Shown piece by piece: positions 9,042-17,939 of a stretch of 64,000 nucleotides of DNA (positions are counted from its first letter, which is position 1; every line of letters starts with the position of its first letter). The translations under genes and the position numbers were made by a program. The notes under the pieces are model-generated. The model saw only the letters and a list, made by a program, of their open reading frames with translations, searched no databases and had not been told where the DNA came from. Source of the DNA: Burkholderia anthina (GTDB taxonomy: Bacteria; Pseudomonadota; Gammaproteobacteria; Burkholderiales; Burkholderiaceae); contig NZ_CABVLY010000007.1 of assembly GCF_902498995.1 (NCBI RefSeq), positions 62,001-126,000 of the forward strand, given 5' to 3'.

Positions 9042-9399
9042 GACAGACTCCAAAAATTCGCAGGATCCGTACCCCACGCAACGGCAAACGAAGGTCGTTT
9101 CACTTCGACTCCCTGTCATTGGAATGAACTTGGTTGGCTCGCGTGCATCGGAAAATCACCGCGACTCATGGTTTCCCGAAACCCTTCGGGTCCTCCATCC
9201 CGTACATCACGATGCACTTATTGAAAGTACTTTGTAAAAATCATCCGGCGATACCTGTCCTACCCTCGCCCACCTCCCGCGAAGCACCCCCTCGTTTTCC
9301 CCAACCCCGACCATCTTGACTCCCGTCGCCCGATCGACAACACTTCGCACATCGCAAGTGTGATCACAGATCGCAGATCAAACCCAGGAGAACCCCGCC
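9042..9399. promoter_or_regulatory. Divergent intergenic region with candidate GntR operator
   Basis: This 358-base gap between the immunity-like gene and the GntR gene is A/T-richer than the genes around it, particularly 9042-9250, and has no credible reading frame. Near the GntR start there is a perfect 10-base palindrome TGTGATCACA at 9359-9368, followed by a second GATC-containing stretch (CAGATCGCAGATCA). FadR-type GntR proteins bind short palindromes close to their own promoter, so this is a candidate operator by position only. Confidence 0.4.
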
Positions 9400-10110
9400 T
9401 TGGCGCCTCGTATCGTCCCGCCCGCACTGAAAGCCATCGAATCGGAAACGATGGCCGACAAGGTCTATCAGCAACTGCGCGAAGCGCTGATGAGCGGCCG
9501 TTTCGCGCCCGGCCAGGCGCTGAGCCTGCGCAGCGTCGCCGAGGCGGTCGGCTCGTCGACGATGCCCGTGCGCGCCGCGCTCACGCGGCTGCGCGCCGAG
9601 CGCGCGCTGGTCGACGGCCCGAATCGCGCGCTCGTCGTGCCGCCGATGACGCTCGACATGCTCGGTGAACTCCGCGACGTACGGATCGCCCTCGAAGGCT
9701 GCATCGCGGAACGTGCGTGCGCCCGCATGACCGACGCGCAGATCGCCACCGTGCGCAGGACCTGCGAAACGATGCAGGCGCAAGTCGAGGCCGGCCGTTC
9801 GCGCGCATACCTGCAGAGCAATTTCGCGTTCCACAGCGCGATCTACGCGCACGGCGCGAGCGAAAGCACGCTCGCGATCGTCGAGAACCTGTGGATGCGC
9901 GTCGGGCCGTTCCTCAACATGGTCGCGCTCGATATCCCGCACATGCGACGCTCGATGGATGCGCACCGCGCGATCGTCGATGCGCTCGAACGGCGCGACG
10001 GCGCCGGCGTGCGCGCCGGCATCGCGCTCGACATCGGCGGCGCGGCGCACGATCTCGCCGAGACGTTGCGGGCCGAGCAAACCCCGCGGCGCATGAACGC
10101 AAAGCCGTAG
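9400..10110 (+). CDS. GntR family regulator (FadR/FCD subfamily)
   Basis: Transcriptional regulator of 236 residues. The N-terminal winged helix (about residues 20-85) reads KVYQQLREALMSGRFAPGQ, then LRSVAEAVGSSTMPVRAALTRL. The C-terminal all-helical FCD ligand domain (about residues 95-225) has the expected NFAFHSAIYAHG and later AHRAIVDALERRD segments, whose histidines normally bind a metal and carboxylate ligand. The start is a TTG at 9400, supported by an AGGAG ribosome site about nine bases upstream; no in-frame ATG is as well placed. It is first of a GntR-SDR-BKACE-MFS series and probably controls it. Confidence 0.88.
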   Translation: MAPRIVPPALKAIESETMADKVYQQLREALMSGRFAPGQALSLRSVAEAVGSSTMPVRAALTRLRAERALVDGPNRALVVPPMTLDMLGELRDVRIALEGCIAERACARMTDAQIATVRRTCETMQAQVEAGRSRAYLQSNFAFHSAIYAHGASESTLAIVENLWMRVGPFLNMVALDIPHMRRSMDAHRAIVDALERRDGAGVRAGIALDIGGAAHDLAETLRAEQTPRRMNAKP

Positions 10111-10182
10111 CGGCCGCATTGCGCAGCAGCCGCCCGGCGGCGGCGCACCCGATTACAACTTCAACGATGGAGACAACCCGGC

Positions 10183-10980
10183 ATGACAGCTTCCGACCTG
10201 CTGAAACCCTATGACGGCCTGCGCGTCCTCGTGACGGGCGGCGCCTCGGGCATCGGTCTCGAGATCGCCGACGCGTTCGCCGAATGCGGCGCGCGCGTCC
10301 ACGTGTGCGATGCGTCGCAAGCCGCGATCGCGGCGCTGGCGGACCGGCCGTCCCGCCCCGCGATCAGCGCGACGCTGGCCGACGTAGCCGATCCGGCCGC
10401 GGTCGAACGCGTGTTCGCGGACGTCGCGGCGGCGCTCGGCGGCCTCGACGTGCTGGTCAACAATGCCGGCATCGCGGGCCCGACCGGGGGCATCGACGAA
10501 ATCGACCCGGTGCAGTGGGAGCAAACGGTCGCGATCAACCTGAACGCGCAGTTCCAGTTCGCGCGGCACGCGGTGCCGCTGCTGCGCGACGCGCAGCACG
10601 GCGGCGCGATCATCGCGCTGTCGTCGGTCGCGGGACGGCTCGGCTATGCGTTCCGCACGCCGTACGCAGCGACCAAGTGGGCCATCGTCGGCCTCGTGAA
10701 AAGCCTCGCGATCGAGCTCGGGCCGCTCGGCATCCGCGTGAACGCGATCCAGCCCGGCATCGTGCGCGGCCCGCGGATGCGCCGCGTGATCGAGGCGCGC
10801 GCGCAGCAGTTGGGTATCGGCTACGACGAGATGGAGAAGCGCTATCTCGAGAAGATTTCGCTGCGGCGCATGACCGACCCGGCCGAGATCGCCGCGACCG
10901 CGCTGTTCCTGTGCTCGCCGGGCGGACACGGCATCACCGGGCAGGCGATTTCCGTCTGCGGCAACGTCGAAGTGCTCTGA
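10183..10980 (+). CDS. SDR family NAD(P)-dependent dehydrogenase
   Basis: Short-chain dehydrogenase of 265 residues. Features are the Rossmann motif TGGASGIG near residues 18-25, an acidic VCDAS after strand two (suggesting NAD rather than NADP), NNAGIAG, the catalytic Ser in ALSSVAG and the YxxxK pair Y161/K165 (YAATK). The next gene encodes a beta-keto acid cleavage enzyme 37 bases downstream, so the likely role is oxidation of a 3-hydroxy acid to the 3-keto acid that the next enzyme cleaves. That pathway role is inference; SDR substrate cannot be read from the sequence. Confidence 0.85.
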   Translation: MTASDLLKPYDGLRVLVTGGASGIGLEIADAFAECGARVHVCDASQAAIAALADRPSRPAISATLADVADPAAVERVFADVAAALGGLDVLVNNAGIAGPTGGIDEIDPVQWEQTVAINLNAQFQFARHAVPLLRDAQHGGAIIALSSVAGRLGYAFRTPYAATKWAIVGLVKSLAIELGPLGIRVNAIQPGIVRGPRMRRVIEARAQQLGIGYDEMEKRYLEKISLRRMTDPAEIAATALFLCSPGGHGITGQAISVCGNVEVL

Positions 10981-11017
10981 CGCGTCTCACGCATCGCTCA
11001 CCGAAAGGAATCCATCC

Positions 11018-11950
11018 GTGGCAAACGCTCGCAAAGTCATCATCACCTGTGCGCCGACCGGCGCGATCCACACGCCGTCGATGTCGCCGTATCTGCCCGT
11101 GACGCCGCATGAGATCGAGACGGCCGCCGTCGCGGCTGCCGAGGCCGGCGCGGCGATCCTGCATCTTCACGCGCGCAACCCGTCCGACGGCAAACCGACG
11201 CAGGATCCGGCCGTGTTCGCCGAATTCCTGCCGCGCATCAAGGCGCAAACCGACGCGGTGATCAATCTCACGTCGGGCGGCAGTCCGCACATGAGCGTCG
11301 ACGAACGGCTGCAGCCGGCGCTGCATTTCCAGCCCGAGATCGCATCGCTGAACATGGGCTCGATGAACTTCGGGCTCTATCCGATGCTCGAGCGCTTTCG
11401 CGAACTGAAGCATCCGTGGGAGCGCGAACATCTCGAGAAGAGCCGCGACCTCGTGTTCAAGAACACGTTCGCCGACATCGAGACGATCCTCACGCGCTGC
11501 GGCGCGAACGGCACGCGCTTCGAATTCGAGTGCTACGACATCTCGCACCTGTACAACCTCGCCCATTTCGTCGACCGCGGACTCGCGAAGCCGCCGTTCT
11601 TCGTGCAGAGCGTGTTCGGCCTGCTCGGCGGCATCGGCGCGCACCCGGAAGACCTGATGCACATGCGCCGCACGGCCGACCGCCTGTTCGGCGACGACTA
11701 CGTGTGGTCGATTCTCGGTGCGGGCCGCAACCAGATTCCGCTCGCGACGATCGGCGCGGCCCAGGGCGCGAACGTGCGCGTCGGCCTCGAGGACTCGCTG
11801 TGGATCGCGCCCGGCAAACTCGCCGAATCGAGTGCCGCGCAGGTGTTGAAGATGCGGCAGGTGCTGGAGGGCCTGTCGCTGGACATCGCGACGCCGGCCG
11901 AGGCGCGCGCGATGCTCGAGCTCAAGGGCGGCGACGCGGTCAATTTCTGA
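11018..11950 (+). CDS. Beta-keto acid cleavage enzyme (BKACE, DUF849 family)
   Basis: Zinc-dependent TIM-barrel enzyme of 310 residues. The family condenses a beta-keto acid with acetyl-CoA, giving acetoacetate and a new acyl-CoA; 3-keto-5-aminohexanoate cleavage (Kce) is the founding case. Visible markers are CAPTGAIHTPSMSP near the N-terminus, AAILHLHARNP with the zinc ligands H49 and H51, SLNMGSMNFG, and VGLEDSL with E258 as the third ligand candidate. A GTG start at 11018 follows an AAGGAA ribosome site. The substrate class within BKACE is not determined; the neighbours (SDR, MFS, AtoE-type carrier) indicate import and oxidation of a short hydroxy or keto acid. Confidence 0.88.
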   Translation: MANARKVIITCAPTGAIHTPSMSPYLPVTPHEIETAAVAAAEAGAAILHLHARNPSDGKPTQDPAVFAEFLPRIKAQTDAVINLTSGGSPHMSVDERLQPALHFQPEIASLNMGSMNFGLYPMLERFRELKHPWEREHLEKSRDLVFKNTFADIETILTRCGANGTRFEFECYDISHLYNLAHFVDRGLAKPPFFVQSVFGLLGGIGAHPEDLMHMRRTADRLFGDDYVWSILGAGRNQIPLATIGAAQGANVRVGLEDSLWIAPGKLAESSAAQVLKMRQVLEGLSLDIATPAEARAMLELKGGDAVNF

Positions 11951-12178
11951 TCGCCGGGTAGCCCCCGACCGCAGCCTTAACCCAGGACCCGCAAGCGCAG
12001 AGACAAGGCGACGGCCCGAGCCGGCGCCAGGACGCCCTTCATCGCCCCGCTCCCGTCGAGCGCCGCCGGCGCGGCTCCGTCGTCTGCCCCTCCGCTGCGC
12101 GCGACGCAGCGGCCTCTGTCGAATGCGGTGCGCCGTGCTTGCCGTGTGCGCCCGTTCGCCTTTACCGGAGTCGTCCGC

Positions 12179-13507
12179 ATGTCCACTCACCACGCCCAGG
12201 CACTGCCTTCCGCCGCCGGCGACGCAAGCGCGTCGCTGAACCAGCTGCTGTTCCGCAAGCTGATGCCGCTGCTGATCGCCGCCTATGTCATCAGCTTCCT
12301 CGACCGCACCAACATCGCCTTCGCCAAACATTCGATGGGTGTGGATCTGGGTATTTCGTCCGCTGCCTACGGGCTCGGCGCGGGCTTGTTCTTCCTCACC
12401 TACGCGCTGTTCGAGATCCCGAGCAACCTGATCATGCACCGCGTCGGCGCGCGCTTCTGGATCACGCGAATCATGCTCACATGGGGTGCGCTGTCGGTCG
12501 CGATGGCCTTCGTCGGTGGCCCGATGTCGTTCTATGTGATGCGTCTCCTGCTCGGCGTCGCCGAAGCCGGGCTGTTTCCGGGCGTGATGCTGTACCTCAC
12601 GTATTGGTTCGGTCGCGAGGAACGTGCGCGCGCGACAGGCTATTTCCTGCTGGGCGTGTGCATTGCGAACATCATCGGCGGGCCACTGGCGGGCGCGCTG
12701 ATCGAACTCGACGGGTCGCTCGGCTTCCGCGGCTGGCAATGGCTGTTCGTCGTCGAAGGGATTCCGGCGATCCTGCTCGCCTTCGTCGTCTGGATGCGCC
12801 TGCCGGACCGCCCGAGCAGCGCGCCGTGGCTCTCCCCCGAGACCGGTCGGGCCCTCGAACGCACGCTCGCGGCCGAACAGGATGCGGGCGTGGCCGCCCG
12901 CGGCAGCCACGCGTTCGGCTCGGCGCTGCGCGATCCGCAGATCTGGCTCGCGATCTTCGTGTACTTCTGCCACCAACTGACGATCTATACAGTGATCTTC
13001 TTCCTGCCGGGCATCATCGGTGCATCCGGGCGTTTCTCGCCGTTCGCGGTCGGATTGCTGACCGCGTTGCCCTGGCTCGCCGCCGCGCTCGGCGCAGCGA
13101 CGCTGCCGCGCTTCGCGCGCGAGTCGCACCATTCGCGCCGGATACTGTGTGCCGGGCTCGTGGTGATGGCAGCGGGGATGGTGGGCGCCGCGCATGCGTC
13201 GCCGGTGGCCGGCCTCGCTTGCGTGTGCGTGGCCGCGTCGATGTTCTTCGTCGTGCAGTCGATCGTATTCACGTTTCCCGCGTCCCGGCTCGCGGGCAGC
13301 GCGCTGGCCGGCGGCCTCGGTCTCGTGAATACGTGCGGGCTCCTCGGCGGCTTCGTCGGCCCGGCTGTCGTCGGCGCCATCGAACAGGCGACGGGCAATG
13401 CAAGGAACGGGCTCACGCTGCTCGCCGCGGCGCTCGTCGTCGCGGCGTTCGCGAGTCTTGCGCTGCGCCACGGGCACGAACTGCGCGGTGCACGCTCGAC
13501 CGGCTGA
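12179..13507 (+). CDS. MFS transporter, anion:cation symporter (ACS) type
   Basis: Inner-membrane carrier of 442 residues with about 12 membrane helices. The first helix region ISFLDRTNIAFAKHSMG and the loop VEGIPAILLAF are typical of the ACS family (tartrate, phthalate, hydroxyphenylacetate, hexuronate carriers). The ATG at 12179 is preceded by GGAG ten bases upstream. A 228-base gap separates it from the BKACE gene, so it may share the GntR-controlled transcript or have its own promoter. Likely imports the organic acid used by the SDR/BKACE pair (inference). Confidence 0.85.
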   Translation: MSTHHAQALPSAAGDASASLNQLLFRKLMPLLIAAYVISFLDRTNIAFAKHSMGVDLGISSAAYGLGAGLFFLTYALFEIPSNLIMHRVGARFWITRIMLTWGALSVAMAFVGGPMSFYVMRLLLGVAEAGLFPGVMLYLTYWFGREERARATGYFLLGVCIANIIGGPLAGALIELDGSLGFRGWQWLFVVEGIPAILLAFVVWMRLPDRPSSAPWLSPETGRALERTLAAEQDAGVAARGSHAFGSALRDPQIWLAIFVYFCHQLTIYTVIFFLPGIIGASGRFSPFAVGLLTALPWLAAALGAATLPRFARESHHSRRILCAGLVVMAAGMVGAAHASPVAGLACVCVAASMFFVVQSIVFTFPASRLAGSALAGGLGLVNTCGLLGGFVGPAVVGAIEQATGNARNGLTLLAAALVVAAFASLALRHGHELRGARSTG

Positions 13508-13573
13508 ACGTCCGCGCGATTCAAGCCGGCGCGATGCGGCGATTCAATTTCGTCCGCGTCGCGCCGCGTTTCA

Positions 13574-14896
13574 TCAGAACAGATACATCCCCGCGACGAA
13601 CACCACGCCCGAGAACAGCAGCGTCGTCACGCAGTACCCCATGATGTCGCGCACGCCGAGCCCGGCGATCGCGAGCGCGGGCAGCGCCCAGAACGGCTGC
13701 GCCATGTTGGTCCACGCCTCGCCGTAAGCGATCGCCATCGCGGCCTTGCCGAGATCGGCGCCGAGCGCCTGCGCGGCCGGCATCACGAACGGGCCCTGCA
13801 CGACCCAGTGGCCGCCGCCCGACGGCACCGCGAAGTTGATCACGGCCGAGCTGAGGAACGCGAGCAGCGGGAACGTGTGCACGTTCGCGATATCGACGAA
13901 CCACTTGGTGATCACGCCCGCGAGGCCCGAGTGATCCATCAGCGCCTGGATGCCCGCGTAGAACGGGAACTGGATCATGATCCCCGACGCGCCGCGCGCC
14001 GCGCCGGCCACTGCGCGCGCATAGGCCATCGGCGTGCGGTGCAGCAGGATGCCGGCCGCAAGGAACGCGAGGTTCACGGTGTCGATGTCGAGCGCGAAAC
14101 CCTTCTGCATGAAGCGCAGCACGAGGAACACCGCGCACAGCGCCGCGACGAAGATCGACAGCGCGCGGCTTTCTTCCAGCCGTTCGGCGAACGTCGCGTC
14201 GGGTCCGAGCTGACGCTCGACGCTCGGCGGCTCCGCGAGCAGCGCCGGATCGACGCTGACGACCTCGCCGGGCTTCGGCATCATCATCCGGGCGAGAAAC
14301 GGCAGCATCACGATCAGCCCGATCGTGATGAACGCGTTGTAGCCGGTGAAGATCGTGTGCGACACGGGAATCAGCCCGATGGTCTTTTCCATCGGATTGC
14401 CCTTCGTCGCGGCGACGAGCGGGACCGAACCCGACAGCCCGCCGTGCCAGCTCAGGAAGCCCATGTACGCGGACGCGACGAGCAGCCGGTAGTCGCTGCC
14501 GGCCACGCGGCGCGCGACTTCACGCGCGAGCATCGCGCCGAGCACGAGGCCGAAGCCCCAGTTGATCGCACAGGCGAGCGCGCCGACGAACGCGACGAGC
14601 ATCACGCCCTGCCCCGGCGTGCGCGCGGTGCTTGCAAGCGCAACAAGCATGCGTCGCACGGGCGGCGAGCTCGCGAGTGCGTGGCCGGTGACGAGAATCA
14701 TCACCATCTGCATCGAGAACGCGAGCAGGTTCCAGAAGCCCGAACCCCACATCGTCGTGAGTTGCGCGGGCGTGTTCGGCGTGAGGCCGAACGCGAGCGC
14801 GAACGTGACGATCGTCAGCAGGATCGCGAAAATCAACGGGTCGGGCAGCACGCGGTGGACCACCTGCGTGAAAAAGCGGGAAATGCGTTGAATCAA
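13574..14896 (-). CDS. Short-chain fatty acid transporter, AtoE type
   Basis: Integral membrane protein of 440 residues with about 11-12 helices. It matches the AtoE family, which takes up short-chain fatty acids such as acetoacetate and butyrate: SAYMGFLSWHGGLSGS, QFPFYAGIQALMDHSG, and the conserved FAVPSGGGHWVVQGPF. I chose the TTG at 14894-14896 because GAGGAG lies six bases upstream. The longer frame to 14977 adds residues lacking any family character. It converges with the MFS gene of the BKACE cluster. AtoE transport of acetoacetate would fit the product of BKACE (inference). Confidence 0.83.
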   Translation of the reverse strand: MIQRISRFFTQVVHRVLPDPLIFAILLTIVTFALAFGLTPNTPAQLTTMWGSGFWNLLAFSMQMVMILVTGHALASSPPVRRMLVALASTARTPGQGVMLVAFVGALACAINWGFGLVLGAMLAREVARRVAGSDYRLLVASAYMGFLSWHGGLSGSVPLVAATKGNPMEKTIGLIPVSHTIFTGYNAFITIGLIVMLPFLARMMMPKPGEVVSVDPALLAEPPSVERQLGPDATFAERLEESRALSIFVAALCAVFLVLRFMQKGFALDIDTVNLAFLAAGILLHRTPMAYARAVAGAARGASGIMIQFPFYAGIQALMDHSGLAGVITKWFVDIANVHTFPLLAFLSSAVINFAVPSGGGHWVVQGPFVMPAAQALGADLGKAAMAIAYGEAWTNMAQPFWALPALAIAGLGVRDIMGYCVTTLLFSGVVFVAGMYLF

Positions 14897-15116
14897 CTTG
14901 AGCTCCTCGTTTCCTGATAGGGACGTCCGCGCGTGTGGTTCGTTGTTCGGTGCGCGGAATCGCGCGGATTCTTGCACAGAACCGCAAGACGCGCTTCGGC
15001 GCGCGCCCCGGTGTGATCAGGTAGCGATACGCGCAAGGAACGGACGAGGAAACGGGGAAAAGACGACAGCAGCCGGCTCGGGCTCAGCCTGCGAGGACGA
15101 TGGATAACGGCGCGGT

Positions 15117-16451
15117 TCAGCGAGCCGCCGTCGCCGGCGTACTGACCATCGTCATCGCACTCGCGCGCCGCTCCGCCAGCTTCTGCGCGAACCGATACGC
15201 AACGAGCGAACCGGCCACGGCCAGCAGCATCGGCACGAGGCTGTCGTGATTCGCATGCGTGAATTCGAGCAGCAGCACGACGGCCGTGAGCGGCATCTGC
15301 ATCGACGCAGCGAGAAACGCGGTCGCGCCGATCAGCGCGCATCCACCGATCGACGCGCCCGGCCACACGAGGCTCCACAGCCCGCCGAGCACGACACCCA
15401 GCAGCGCGCCGTTCGCGAGGCCCGGCGTCAGCAGCCCGCCCTCGGCGCCCGCGCGCAAACTGCCCGCCTCGACCAGCACCTTCAGCACGAGCAGCGCGGC
15501 GGCAAGACCGATCGTCAGCGAGCCGTCGAAACCCAGCGAAGCCGGCCCCTTGCCATTGCCGAGCAGTTGCGGAAACCGCATCGCAAGCACACCGATCACC
15601 GCGAAGTTGATCAGCGCGAGCACCGGCAGCAGCCGGCCCTTCGGCGCATCGGCCCGTGCACGGGCCGTGAGCCGCACGAAACCGTACGCGGCGAAGCCGA
15701 ACAGCGGCCCGCAGACGATCGACCATGCGACGAGCGGCACGCTCAGCACGAACGGCGGCACCGCGTACTGGTGTTCGTTGCCGAGACCGATCCACGCCAC
15801 GACCGCCGCGATCGCCGACGTGACGACCGCCACGACCAGCGCGCGCATGTCGAACGTGCCGAGCAGCACTTCGAGCACGAACACGGCGCCGCCGAGCGGC
15901 ACGTTGTAGACGGCCGCGAGGCCGGCGCCGGCGCCGCACGCGACCATCAGACGGCAGTCGGCGGGCGTGAGCCCCGCACGGTGCGCGAGCCGCCCGGCCA
16001 GCAGCGAGCCGATCTCGCGCGGCGCGACTTCGCGGCCGAGCGGCGAACCGAGCGCGACGGTGACGATCTGCAGCAGCGCGTGAACCGTCGTGCTGACGAA
16101 CGGCATCCGCGGGTCGGCCGCGCGAACCGCGCGGCGAATGCTGACCAGCGGCCGCCCGTATCGATAAAGCGCCCACCAGCCGCCGCCCGCGACGAGCCCG
16201 CATACGACCAGCACCGCCAGCCTGCGCAGCGGATCGGCCTGGGTCACGCCCGTGAGGAAGCTCTCGGTGCCAACCACGTGCCGGAGGCTGTAGCCGTAGG
16301 CGACATGCTGGATCGCGTGCAGCAACAGCGCGAGCAGCATCCCGCCGAAGCCCGCGCCGACGCCGGTCAGGACCGCGACGACGGCAATCCGTGCGAACGG
16401 GCTGATGGACGGCGAAGAAGACGCGGGAGCGGACGGGAGATCGAGGCGCAT
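15117..16451 (-). CDS. ClC family chloride channel/antiporter
   Basis: Membrane protein of 444 residues with the ClC fold. Visible signatures are GSPLGREVAPREIG near residues 135-148, corresponding to the GREGP gating-glutamate motif with a GREVAP variant, AAVYNVPLGGAVFVLE, and GAEGGLLTPGLANGALLG, matching the GxFxP ion-binding region. Only the membrane domain is present; there is no CBS pair. It lies 220 bases upstream of the AtoE-type gene on the same strand. Bacterial ClC proteins exchange chloride (or fluoride) with protons; this motif does not look like the fluoride-specific group. Confidence 0.85.
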   Translation of the reverse strand: MRLDLPSAPASSSPSISPFARIAVVAVLTGVGAGFGGMLLALLLHAIQHVAYGYSLRHVVGTESFLTGVTQADPLRRLAVLVVCGLVAGGGWWALYRYGRPLVSIRRAVRAADPRMPFVSTTVHALLQIVTVALGSPLGREVAPREIGSLLAGRLAHRAGLTPADCRLMVACGAGAGLAAVYNVPLGGAVFVLEVLLGTFDMRALVVAVVTSAIAAVVAWIGLGNEHQYAVPPFVLSVPLVAWSIVCGPLFGFAAYGFVRLTARARADAPKGRLLPVLALINFAVIGVLAMRFPQLLGNGKGPASLGFDGSLTIGLAAALLVLKVLVEAGSLRAGAEGGLLTPGLANGALLGVVLGGLWSLVWPGASIGGCALIGATAFLAASMQMPLTAVVLLLEFTHANHDSLVPMLLAVAGSLVAYRFAQKLAERRASAMTMVSTPATAAR

Positions 16452-16624
16452 GAGGTCGGCGAACGAGGATCGAAAAGACGGCGCGCACCCTGCACGCCGC
16501 CGTCAGGACCGCATCGTAGGCCTCGGCTTCTCATGAGACAAACGTATTTTTCAGATTAACTCATGTATTTTTTGAATACCGTGGCGACGACGCACCGCGA
16601 CGGGCGCGCCGCCCCGTCACGGCG
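16452..16624. promoter_or_regulatory. A/T-rich upstream region of the ClC gene
   Basis: Short gap with an A/T-rich core at about 16540-16580, unusual in this GC-rich window, and a perfect palindrome TCTCATGAGA at 16529-16538. As the ClC gene is read leftward from 16451, its promoter probably lies here. No terminator is recognisable for the upstream genes. Confidence 0.35.
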
Positions 16625-17866
16625 TCACCCTGGATAAGTCACCTGCTCCGGCTCGCGCCGCATGATCACCTTCCCGTGCCGCACCGACAGCGTGGCCTTC
16701 ACCTGTCGGCGCACCGCTTCGTAATCGCTGTCCGCGTCGAGCACGACGAGGTTTGCCGGACGGCCGACCGCGATCCCGTAGCCGTCGCCGAGGTGCATCG
16801 TCGTCGCGCTGTGATCGGTCACGAAGTCGAGGCAGCGCTGCAGGTCCTGGTAACCCATCATGTGGCAGATATGGAGCCCCGCATCGAGCACCCGCAGGAT
16901 GTTGCCGTTTCCGAGCGGATACCACGGATCCTTGATCGAATCCTGCCCGAAGCACACGTTCAGGCCCGCGCGGTTGAGCTCCGCGACACGCGTGACGCCG
17001 CGCCGCTTCGGAAACGTGTCGAAACGCCCCTGCAGGTGAATGCTCTCGGTCGGGCACGAGATGAAGTTGAGCCCCGCGCGCTTGAGCAGCCGGAACAGCT
17101 TCGAGCAATACGCGTTGTCGTACGAACCCATCGCGGTCGTGTGGCTCGCCGTCACGCGCGCGCCCATCCCGCGCACGCGCGCTTCTTCCGCGAGCACTTC
17201 GAGAAAGCGCGAATGCGGATCGTCGGTCTCGTCGCAGTGCACGTCGACGAGGCAACCGGTGCGCTCGGCCAGATCCATCAGGAAACGGATCGAACTGACG
17301 CCCTGCTCGCGGGTGTTCTCGAAATGCGGAATCCCGCCGACGACGTCCGCGCCGAGCGCGATCGCCTGCTCCATCAGCGCGCGCCCGTCGTCGAACGATT
17401 CGATGCCCTCTTGCGGAAACGCGACGATCTGCAGGTCGACCAGCCCGCGCGCCTCGTCCTTCACTTCGAGCATCGCCTTCAGCGCGGCCAGCGTCGGATC
17501 GGTGACGTCGACGTGCGTGCGCACATGCTGGATGCCGTGGTCGCGCAGCATGCCGATCGCCGTGTGCGCACGCGTCTTCGTATCTTCGTGCGTGATCGTC
17601 GCCTTGCGTTCGGCCCAGCGCTCGATCCCCTCGAACAACGTGCCGCTCATGTTCCAGGCCGGCTCGCCGGCGGTAAGCACGGCATCGAGATGGATATGCG
17701 GCTCGACGAGCGGCGGGATCGCGAGGCGCCCGCCCGCATCGATGTCGTCGGCGCCGACGGGCGCGACCGGTGCGGGTTGCGCGTCGATCCGCGCGATCTT
17801 GCCGGCGTCGATGCCGATCGTGAACAGTCCGTCGCGGCCGCGCAGGCGGGTATTGAACAGGTTCAT
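16625..17866 (-). CDS. codA: Cytosine deaminase-like metal-dependent amidohydrolase
   Basis: Amidohydrolase of 413 residues, clearly of the CodA type that deaminates cytosine to uracil with a divalent metal. The blocks match E. coli CodA as I recall it: VEPHIHLD (H57, H59), SGTLFEGIERWAERKA, GIQHVRTHVDVTD, LQIVAFPQEGI, DVHCDETDD, ARVTASHTTAMGSYDNAYC, and HLQGRFDTFPKRRG. The metal aspartate block reads FGQDSIKDPWYPLG where E. coli has FGHDDVFDPWYPLG, so the metal Asp is kept but the adjacent active-site Asp is Ser. That may change substrate range toward another amino-substituted ring. No codB permease lies next to it; it precedes the ClC gene on the same strand. Confidence 0.8.
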   Translation of the reverse strand: MNLFNTRLRGRDGLFTIGIDAGKIARIDAQPAPVAPVGADDIDAGGRLAIPPLVEPHIHLDAVLTAGEPAWNMSGTLFEGIERWAERKATITHEDTKTRAHTAIGMLRDHGIQHVRTHVDVTDPTLAALKAMLEVKDEARGLVDLQIVAFPQEGIESFDDGRALMEQAIALGADVVGGIPHFENTREQGVSSIRFLMDLAERTGCLVDVHCDETDDPHSRFLEVLAEEARVRGMGARVTASHTTAMGSYDNAYCSKLFRLLKRAGLNFISCPTESIHLQGRFDTFPKRRGVTRVAELNRAGLNVCFGQDSIKDPWYPLGNGNILRVLDAGLHICHMMGYQDLQRCLDFVTDHSATTMHLGDGYGIAVGRPANLVVLDADSDYEAVRRQVKATLSVRHGKVIMRREPEQVTYPG

Positions 17867-17939
17867 GTGGGTCCAGGCGTCATGCGGCCCCGGCGGGCCG
17901 CGTGGTGGGGAAAACCGGCTCGGGAAACGCGTCCGTCCG

